A stretch of 5,301 nt of DNA from Bacteroidota bacterium (lineage in GTDB: Bacteria > Bacteroidota > Bacteroidia > Chitinophagales > Chitinophagaceae). Positions 1 through 5,301 of this stretch are shown here, in pieces. The stretch's first letter is position 1, and each line of letters opens with the position of its first letter. The DNA lies in contig JAGWTX010000196.1 in the NCBI GenBank assembly GCA_028875955.1, forward strand, positions 1-5,301, given 5' to 3'. Made by a program: the position numbers and the translations under genes. The notes under the pieces were generated by a model. It was not told where the DNA came from. It saw nothing but the letters and a program-made list of their open reading frames with translations, and made no database searches.

Positions 1-1171
1 GTCGATTGCTTCCGCCAATTACAAACAAACGGAAGCCATCTATCTGCCGCAATTGGCCTTATCCTATACAGGAATGAGCACCAACAATCCGTTGAATGCA
101 TTTGGGTTCAAACTGCAGCAGCAATCCATTACTGCCAGTGATTTCAATCCCGCCCTGCTCAACCATCCAGGTGCCACAGCAAATTTCACAACCGCACTGG
201 AATTGCAACAACCGATCCTGAACATGGATCTGCTGTACCAGCGCAAGGGCGCAGAAAAACAGGTGGAGGTTTATCAATACAAACAACAGCGGACACAGGA
301 ATATCTGCGATTTGAAACACAGAAGGCCTATCTGCAATTACATTTTTCCTATGCAGCTGTCAACGTGCTCGAAGAAGCGCTTGCTACGGCCAAAGCGGTC
401 TATACGTCTACCAATAACCATTATAAACAGGGATTGATACAGCAATCGGATCTGCTGGCGGTACAGGTGCAGGTGGCTGGTATAGAAACAAAACTGGCGA
501 AAGCAAAAAGTATGATCCGGAATGTATCCGACAATCTGAGTGTACTGATGGGTAAACCGGAAGGAACTGTGTATACCACCACCCTGACAGGATCGGATAC
601 CGCATTCGTTCCGGACAATATACAGACGGTTCCCGATACCAGGGCCGATTTTATGGCGATGAAAAAAGCCATTGAAGCCAGTGACCTGATGATCGAATCC
701 GGCAAAAAAAGCTATCTGCCCAGGGTCAATGCCTTTGGCTCTTATCAGCTCAACGATAACCGGGTGGCAGGTTTCGGGGCAGGCGCTTATCTCGCAGGTG
801 TGCGCGTTTCCTGGGATATTTTCAAAGGGAACACAACAAAAAACAGTATCACCAGACAGACCCTGGAAAAAAATAAATTATCTGTATCCCTTACCCAGCA
901 ACAGGAAGAAAGTAATCAGGCGCTTGCCAGGACCCGGAGAGAGATGAACGATAACCTGTTTGAAATCAGCCAGTACAAAACCTCGATCCGTCAGGCTTCC
1001 GAAGCGTTGCGGATTTTACAGAACCGTTATGAACAGGGACTGGTTACCACTACCGATGTTATGATGGCTGCCACAAGATTGGCGGAACAAAAATTCAACC
1101 TGACACAGGCTGAATTCAACCAGGAGGTAAACCGGATCTTCCTCCAGTTATTAACCACATCCACTAAATAA
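1..1171 (+). CDS. TolC family outer-membrane efflux factor (5'-partial)
   Basis: This is the outer-membrane channel of an RND pump. It is expected to form a trimeric beta-barrel with a long periplasmic alpha-helical tunnel through which substrates leave the cell. The frame is open from the first base: base 1 ends a cut codon, the first full codon is at 2, and 389 codons precede the TAA at 1169-1171. A TTG at 53 is not the start, because coding-like sequence (…EAIYLPQLALSY) runs through it. TolC-family proteins are usually about 420-500 residues, so the signal peptide and some N-terminal residues lie outside the window. The two-fold internal repeat of the family is visible: NHYKQGL (416-436) and NRYEQGL (1022-1042) each open a long polar helix, and YLPQLALSY and YLPRVNAFGSY are the matching strand starts. 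The Gln- and Ala-rich helices fit the coiled-coil tunnel. The adaptor gene follows after 17 bases. The family call is firm; the substrate is unknown. Confidence 0.93.
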   Translation, partial: SIASANYKQTEAIYLPQLALSYTGMSTNNPLNAFGFKLQQQSITASDFNPALLNHPGATANFTTALELQQPILNMDLLYQRKGAEKQVEVYQYKQQRTQEYLRFETQKAYLQLHFSYAAVNVLEEALATAKAVYTSTNNHYKQGLIQQSDLLAVQVQVAGIETKLAKAKSMIRNVSDNLSVLMGKPEGTVYTTTLTGSDTAFVPDNIQTVPDTRADFMAMKKAIEASDLMIESGKKSYLPRVNAFGSYQLNDNRVAGFGAGAYLAGVRVSWDIFKGNTTKNSITRQTLEKNKLSVSLTQQQEESNQALARTRREMNDNLFEISQYKTSIRQASEALRILQNRYEQGLVTTTDVMMAATRLAEQKFNLTQAEFNQEVNRIFLQLLTTSTK

Positions 1172-1188
1172 CCTTTAATACAATATCT
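1172..1188 (+). other. 17-base gap and start region of the adaptor gene
   Basis: The gap between the outer-membrane factor stop and the adaptor ATG is A/T-rich (…TTTAATACAATATCT) and has no GGAGG-like ribosome binding site. It contains no hairpin. The short spacing argues for co-transcription and perhaps translational coupling. The missing Shine-Dalgarno sequence is usual for Bacteroidota, where A-rich, unstructured leaders serve instead. There is no competing in-frame ATG close upstream, so the ATG at 1189, which also gives a proper lipoprotein signal, is the best start. Confidence 0.6.
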
Positions 1189-1257
1189 ATGTATAGCACA
1201 AAAAAAATCACCAGAAACGTATTGTTCGCATCCGGGTTTGCCCTGTTGGCGGCCTGT
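1189..1257 (+). other. Lipoprotein signal peptide of the adaptor (Cys23)
   Basis: Codons 1-23 encode a basic N-region (KK at 5-6, R at 9), a hydrophobic stretch (VLFASGFALLAA) and the lipobox L20-A21-A22-C23. Signal peptidase II would cut before Cys23, and the mature adaptor would carry a lipid anchor. This fits AcrA-like adaptors, which are lipid-anchored in the inner membrane. Which membrane it is retained in cannot be decided from sequence alone in Bacteroidota. Confidence 0.88.
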
Positions 1258-2298
1258 TCAGGATCTGAAAAAACAGATGCAAAAGACGCCGGGCAAGAAG
1301 CCGCCATTCCAGTCATCGTTGGCCAGCCTGCATCCGGCGAGAGCAGCGGATTCAGTATCAGCGGAGAAGTGGCTTCTTCCCAAACCGCCAATATCAGCAC
1401 AAGGGTTATGGGTTATATCACCCGGTTGAATGTGAAAGTGGGTGATCATGTAAACAAAGGCCAGCTGATCGCCAGTATCAGCAACAACGATATCCTTGCC
1501 AAAAGGGCACAGGTGGATGCCATGATTGCCGAAGCCGAAGCAGCCGCCAAAAACGCACAAAAAGACTTTGACAGGTTCACAGCATTGTATCAACAACAAA
1601 GCGCATCTGCCAAGGAACTGGATAATGTTACCCTGCAGTATAACGCAGCCAAAGCAAGAGTGGAATCCGCCAGACAAATGCGCAATGAAGTGAACGCACA
1701 GCTTTCCTATACCAGCCTGACCGCTCCTTTTTCCGGAACAGTAACACAAAAACTGGCCGATGCCGGCAGTATGGCCAGCCCTGGTATGACCCTTGTTACC
1801 ATCGAGCAAAGTGGTAACTATGAGATAAACGCTTCAGTACCCGAGTCTGAGATCAACCAGCTCAAACAGGGGATCCCTGTCAATGTCCAGATCAAATCGA
1901 TCAACAGACAATTTATCGGGACCCTCACACAAATCAATCCTTCCTCCCAGTTTACGGGCGGACAATACCTGGTAAAGATCAGTGTACCCGAAAAGGAAAA
2001 AGCCGGATTGTATGCAGGCATGTATGCAAACATTGACATACCCAATACAAATAAAAAAACAAGTGCAACGGTTCCTTCTGCGGTATTGGTACCGGTAGCC
2101 AGCATCATCCATAAAGACCAGCTGACCGGATTATATACCATCAGCGATCATCAAACGGCGCTGCTGCGCTGGGTAAGGCTGGGCAAGACCTATGGCGATC
2201 AGGTGGAAGTGATTTCCGGATTAAGCAGCAATGAGCGTTTTATTGTGCACGCAGACGGCAATCTCTATAATGGAGCCCTGGTAAGAATCAAAAACTAA
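1189..2298 (+). CDS. RND efflux periplasmic adaptor subunit (membrane fusion protein), lipoprotein
   Basis: This complete 369-residue adaptor links the inner-membrane permease to the outer-membrane channel. Residues 1-23 form a lipoprotein signal: Lys/Arg-rich start, hydrophobic core, then LLAAC with Cys23 as the lipidation site. Residues about 66-97 are the first half of the barrel-sandwich (lipoyl-like) domain, with the typical RVMGYI…VKVGDHVNKGQLIA pattern. Residues about 98-172 form an Ala/Gln/Glu-rich alpha-hairpin. It contains R129-x3-L133-x6-S140, which matches the R-L-S pattern known at the tip of adaptor hairpins that contact TolC. Residues about 174-206 (YTSLTAPFSGTVTQKL) are the second half-lipoyl segment. 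A beta-barrel (about 210-290) and a membrane-proximal domain (about 290-369) follow. The length is normal for the HlyD/AcrA family. The neighbours are its expected partners. No truncation or frameshift is seen. The residues right after Cys23 (SGSEKTD) are not an obvious surface-export signal, so a periplasm-facing position is likely. Confidence 0.95.
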   Translation: MYSTKKITRNVLFASGFALLAACSGSEKTDAKDAGQEAAIPVIVGQPASGESSGFSISGEVASSQTANISTRVMGYITRLNVKVGDHVNKGQLIASISNNDILAKRAQVDAMIAEAEAAAKNAQKDFDRFTALYQQQSASAKELDNVTLQYNAAKARVESARQMRNEVNAQLSYTSLTAPFSGTVTQKLADAGSMASPGMTLVTIEQSGNYEINASVPESEINQLKQGIPVNVQIKSINRQFIGTLTQINPSSQFTGGQYLVKISVPEKEKAGLYAGMYANIDIPNTNKKTSATVPSAVLVPVASIIHKDQLTGLYTISDHQTALLRWVRLGKTYGDQVEVISGLSSNERFIVHADGNLYNGALVRIKN

Positions 2299-2347
2299 TC
2301 GGGAAACATTCACCAAACCTATTTATTACCACATTTCAATTTTCAAT
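2299..2347 (+). other. 49-base gap and start region of the permease gene
   Basis: The gap is A/T-rich, with no inverted repeat able to form a terminator and no T-run after a stem. There is also no clear Bacteroidota promoter: the TAnnTTTG −7 element is not present. No Shine-Dalgarno sequence precedes the ATG at 2348. The most likely reading is an untranslated spacer inside the operon. The gap is longer than the 17 bases before the adaptor, so coupling by ribosome re-initiation is less obvious here. Confidence 0.55.
2334..2347 (+). repeat. Tandem heptamer TTTCAAT x2 abutting the permease start codon
   Basis: Two exact back-to-back copies of TTTCAAT occupy 2334-2340 and 2341-2347, directly before ATG 2348. 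The second copy sits where a ribosome binding site would normally lie. The repeat is plain in the sequence, but two copies of an A/T-rich heptamer can arise by chance. A functional role is only a guess. Confidence 0.6.
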
Positions 2348-5301
2348 ATGCAACAAGGATTTTCAGGAAAAATTGCCAATGCATTCATCAGGTCGAAACT
2401 GACCATACTCCTGATGATCGCATTCTTACTGATCGGTGCGTATAGTACGTATCTGATTCCCAGGGAAGAGGAGCCGCAGATAGAAGTGCCGATTGCAGAT
2501 ATCATGGTCGGATATCCCGGTGCGGAACCCAAAGAAGTGGAATCAAAAGTTACAGCCCCGCTGGAGAAGATCATTTCCAATATCAAGGGAGTGGAATATG
2601 TGTATTCCACAACCATGAAAGGCCAGGCCATGCTGATCGTACAGTTTTATGTGGGCCAGGATGTGGAACGTTCGCTTGTAAAACTGTATAACGAGATCCT
2701 TAAGAACATGGATAAGATGCCACAGGGTGTAACACTGCCCCTGGTAAAATCCAGAGCCATTGACGATGTGCCTGTTTTAGGTCTCACATTGTGGAGTGAA
2801 AAATATGACGATTATGCCTTGCAGCAAATAGGCCAGGAAGTAACCAACGAGATCAAAAAGATCCCGGATGTGGCTGCCATCAATATCATCGGAGGCAGAA
2901 GCCGCCAGGTGAAAGTGATACTGGACAAGGATAAGATGGCAGAGAACCATCTCGATTTTCTGAGCATTGCCAAACAGATCCAGGCAAGTAATGCAGAATT
3001 GTTTTCAGGTAACCTGTTAAAGGAAGACACCGCTTTTGCCGTTCAGACGGGTAATTTTCTGCACAGCGCGGATGATGTTGCCAACCTGATTGTCGGCTCC
3101 AATCAGCAGATGCCGGTATACCTGAAACAGGTAGCAAAAGTGGTAGACGGACCGGAAACACCCAGTCAGTATGCCTTCTTCGGTTATGGCAAAGCAGATA
3201 CCAGCGGCGCCAACCATTACCGTTCCTCTTACCCGGCGGTTACTTTGTCGATTGCCAAAAAGAAAGGCGCAGATGCCATGAAATTGTCTGAAAAGATTCT
3301 GGCAAAAGTGAATCAGTTGAAAAAAGAAGTGATCCCGGATGACGTGATCGTATCCACCACCCGTAATTATGGCGAAACCGCATCAGAAAAAGTTTCCGAA
3401 TTATTGTTTCACCTTTTCATTGCCATCGTTGTCGTAACCCTATTCGTGATGCTGGCCATGGGTTGGCGGGGAGGACTGGTCGTATTCTTATCCGTACCCG
3501 TCACATTCGCCCTTACCCTTTTCTCCTATTATATGCTGGATTATACCCTGAACCGTATCACGCTGTTCGCGCTGGTCTTTATTACGGGTATCGTTGTGGA
3601 TGATTCGATCATCATTGCGGAGAATATGCACCGGCATTTCAAAATGAAGCGGCTTCCGTTTTTACAGGCAGCCATTTATGCCATCAATGAAGTGGGTAAT
3701 CCGACCATCCTGGCAACCTTTACGGTGATTGCGGCGGTATTGCCGATGGCATTTGTTTCGGGTCTGATGGGTCCTTATATGAGCCCTATGCCGATCGGCG
3801 CCTCCATTGCCATGATGCTGTCATTGATTGTTGCATTGACCCTTACTCCTTATCTGGGTTATATCTTCCTGAGGGAAAAAGAAAAACCCGAAGAAGAAAA
3901 ACCACCCGTACCCCTGGAGAAAACCGGCATCTATAAAATTTATGATGCTTTTATACATCCCTTGCTGGAAACCAGGTGGAAGCGCTGGGTATTCATCCTG
4001 AGTATTGTGGTGGTTTTGCTGGGATCCCTGAGTATGTTCTATACAAAGGCAGTAGCTGTGAAAATGTTACCCTTTGACAACAAGAATGAATTTCAGGTAA
4101 TCATCGATATGCCCGAAGGAACGACGCTGGAAAAAACAGCGGCAGTTACCCGGGAAATAGCAGACTATGTTTCACGGGAGCCCATGGTGATGAATTACCA
4201 GGGATATGTAGGAACCGCAGGACCCATTAGTTTTAACGGCCTGGTTCGTCACTATGATCTCCGTCGCGGTGATAATATCGCCGATATACAGGTGAACCTG
4301 ATCAACAAGGAAAAAAGAAAATTGCAGAGTCATGCCATTGCCAAATCCATGCGGGCAGGTGTGCAGGCGATTGCCAAAAAATACCAGGCCAATGTAAAAT
4401 TGGTGGAGGTTCCCCCCGGACCTCCGGTTTTATCCACCCTGGTGGCGGAAGTATATGGCCCGAACTATGATCAGCAGATCGCAGTAGCACGGCAGATCAA
4501 ACAACTCTTTAGCAAGACTGAGGATGTGGTGGATGTGGATTGGCGTGTTGAGCACGACCAGCCTTCCTTCCAGGTGGTGGTTGATAAAGAGAAAGCTGCC
4601 AGAGCCGGTGTTGCGAGTGCACAAATCGTTGCAACAGTGAATGCGGCATTATCGGGTGATGTGGTTGGTAACCTGCACCGCACCAGCGATTATGCAGAAG
4701 TGCCCATTTCCTTACAGGTATCAGATGCCGATAAATCAGATCTCAACGATATCAGAAACCTGAAAGTCATCAACCAGCAGGGTAATGCGGTTCCCATTGG
4801 CGATCTGGTTTCCATACAGAGAGGCATCAAGGAAAAAAGCATCTACCGGAAAAACCAGAAAAGAGTGGTGTATGTAACCGCAGATATGGCCGGTGTACTG
4901 GAAAGTCCTTCCTATGCCATGAGCAATATTTCTGATAAACTAAAATCTATCCAGCTACCCAAGGGATTTACTTTGAAGGAAGAATATACCCACCAACCTG
5001 AGATGGAAGACAATTTCACCCTGAAATGGGATGGCGAATGGCAGATCACCTATGAGGTATTCAGGGATCTGGGTATCGCATTCCTTGTGGTAATCCTGAT
5101 CATTTATATGCTTATCGTGGGATGGTTCCAAAACTTTACCGTTCCCATTATCATGCTGGCGGCTATTCCGCTCTCACTGGTGGGAATCATCATCGGTCAC
5201 TGGATGATGGGGGCTTTCTTTACTGCCACTTCCATGATCGGTTTTATCGCACTGGCAGGTGTGATGGTCAGGAACTCGGTGCTGCTGATCGATTTTATCA
5301 A
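2348..5301 (+). CDS. RND family efflux permease, AcrB-like (3'-partial)
   Basis: This is the proton-driven inner-membrane transporter of the pump. I translated it by hand: the frame is open from ATG 2348 through 984 full codons to the window end, with no frameshift. RND permeases are usually 1,020-1,200 residues, so TM11-TM12 and the C-terminus are missing. The visible order is TM1 (about 18-37), then REEEPQIEVP and the first periplasmic porter/docking loop (about 38-350). TM2-TM6 follow (about 351-373, 379-400, 404-425, 453-472, 483-508), then a charged cytoplasmic linker (KEKPEEEKPPVP) and TM7 (about 546-566). The second periplasmic loop (about 567-905) precedes TM8-TM10 (about 906-925, 930-952, 961-984). 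TM4 carries GIVVDDSIIIAEN, with the proton-relay pair Asp418-Asp419 (AcrB D407/D408). TM10 has Arg975-Asn976 (VRNSVLL) where AcrB has Lys940-Asn941. EVPPGPP (687-693) lies in the second loop. CusA-type metal-pump features are not evident, so a drug/hydrophobe-type role is more likely; the substrate is unknown. Confidence 0.96.
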   Translation, partial: MQQGFSGKIANAFIRSKLTILLMIAFLLIGAYSTYLIPREEEPQIEVPIADIMVGYPGAEPKEVESKVTAPLEKIISNIKGVEYVYSTTMKGQAMLIVQFYVGQDVERSLVKLYNEILKNMDKMPQGVTLPLVKSRAIDDVPVLGLTLWSEKYDDYALQQIGQEVTNEIKKIPDVAAINIIGGRSRQVKVILDKDKMAENHLDFLSIAKQIQASNAELFSGNLLKEDTAFAVQTGNFLHSADDVANLIVGSNQQMPVYLKQVAKVVDGPETPSQYAFFGYGKADTSGANHYRSSYPAVTLSIAKKKGADAMKLSEKILAKVNQLKKEVIPDDVIVSTTRNYGETASEKVSELLFHLFIAIVVVTLFVMLAMGWRGGLVVFLSVPVTFALTLFSYYMLDYTLNRITLFALVFITGIVVDDSIIIAENMHRHFKMKRLPFLQAAIYAINEVGNPTILATFTVIAAVLPMAFVSGLMGPYMSPMPIGASIAMMLSLIVALTLTPYLGYIFLREKEKPEEEKPPVPLEKTGIYKIYDAFIHPLLETRWKRWVFILSIVVVLLGSLSMFYTKAVAVKMLPFDNKNEFQVIIDMPEGTTLEKTAAVTREIADYVSREPMVMNYQGYVGTAGPISFNGLVRHYDLRRGDNIADIQVNLINKEKRKLQSHAIAKSMRAGVQAIAKKYQANVKLVEVPPGPPVLSTLVAEVYGPNYDQQIAVARQIKQLFSKTEDVVDVDWRVEHDQPSFQVVVDKEKAARAGVASAQIVATVNAALSGDVVGNLHRTSDYAEVPISLQVSDADKSDLNDIRNLKVINQQGNAVPIGDLVSIQRGIKEKSIYRKNQKRVVYVTADMAGVLESPSYAMSNISDKLKSIQLPKGFTLKEEYTHQPEMEDNFTLKWDGEWQITYEVFRDLGIAFLVVILIIYMLIVGWFQNFTVPIIMLAAIPLSLVGIIIGHWMMGAFFTATSMIGFIALAGVMVRNSVLLIDFI
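3566..3637 (+). other. TM4 proton-relay segment of the permease (GIVVDD…EN)
   Basis: Within residues about 407-430 the permease reads GIVVDDSIIIAENMHRHF. The adjacent Asp418 and Asp419 (codons 3599-3604) match the paired TM4 aspartates of AcrB that take up and release protons during the transport cycle. The following Glu-Asn is also conserved in RND permeases. Having both acids intact suggests an active, proton-coupled transporter rather than a degenerate copy. Confidence 0.9.

Noticed and set aside
53..55. TTG as the start codon of the outer-membrane factor
   Set aside because: The same frame is open to base 2 and encodes family-like sequence (…TEAIYLPQ) upstream. Starting here would leave no signal peptide for a secreted protein.
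729..947. A 72-codon + strand open frame in another frame of the outer-membrane factor
   Set aside because: It is nested in a clearly coding frame, has no ribosome binding or domain evidence, and its composition is that of an out-of-frame read.
1258..1809. A 183-codon open frame on the − strand
   Set aside because: It lies entirely antisense to the adaptor's best-conserved domains. Its Cys/Gly/His-rich translation resembles no family I know, and it has no start context. It is a shadow of the real gene.
2299..2347. Possible promoter or terminator between adaptor and permease
   Set aside because: I found no stem-loop with a T-run and no TTTG / TAnnTTTG pair of the Bacteroidota type.
4302..4683. 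Three overlapping − strand open frames inside the permease
   Set aside because: They overlap each other and lie antisense to well-conserved permease sequence. Their Pro/Ser/Thr/Trp-rich translations show no recognisable domain.
2348..5301. Metal-exporting (CusA/CzcA-type) identity for the permease
   Set aside because: The TM4 segment and the TM10 VRNS segment fit the AcrB-like branch better. The methionines around 467-481 are at the TM5/TM6 turn, not in the known CusA metal-relay arrangement as far as I can tell by eye.
1..5301. A new defence, mobile or CRISPR-type system
   Set aside because: I saw no spaced repeats, transposase, integrase, terminal inverted repeats, tRNA or rRNA sequence. 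All long frames are explained by an efflux pump.

Overview
The window is an uninterrupted stretch of one operon, all on the + strand, encoding the three parts of a tripartite RND efflux pump. In order these are an outer-membrane factor of the TolC family (5' end missing), a periplasmic adaptor lipoprotein, and an inner-membrane RND permease (3' end missing). The permease reading frame is open from an ATG at 2348 to the last base. It is the largest gene here, and its lack of a stop codon is only because the window ends. Coding sequence fills almost everything. The two gaps are 17 and 49 bases, and neither holds a visible terminator or promoter.

The source looks like a Gram-negative member of the Bacteroidota, possibly near Chitinophagaceae or Sphingobacteriia. 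This is an inference from three things: A/T-rich start regions without a Shine-Dalgarno sequence, the adaptor being a lipoprotein, and the general character of the proteins (for example the TNNPLNAFGFKL segment of the outer-membrane factor). It cannot be proved from this window.

Layout: 1-1171 is the OMF (389 visible codons, lacking the signal peptide and N-terminus). 1172-1188 is a short gap. 1189-2298 is the complete adaptor (369 aa) with a lipobox, a split lipoyl/barrel-sandwich domain, an alpha-hairpin carrying an R-x3-L-x6-S pattern, a beta-barrel and a membrane-proximal domain. 2299-2347 is a leader-like gap with a tandem TTTCAAT heptamer. 2348-5301 is the permease (984 complete codons), with ten of the expected twelve membrane helices, both large periplasmic loops, and the proton-relay Asp-Asp pair in TM4.

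Working together, the permease would use the proton gradient to take substrates from the periplasm or inner-membrane outer leaflet. The adaptor, anchored by its lipid, would couple it to the OMF channel, which passes the substrate out of the cell. The substrate cannot be read from the sequence. The permease resembles the hydrophobe/drug-type RND branch more than the CusA-type metal branch, but not closely enough to name a drug. I see no previously undescribed system here. The points worth a second look are family-level variations inside the permease and the way the genes are translated.
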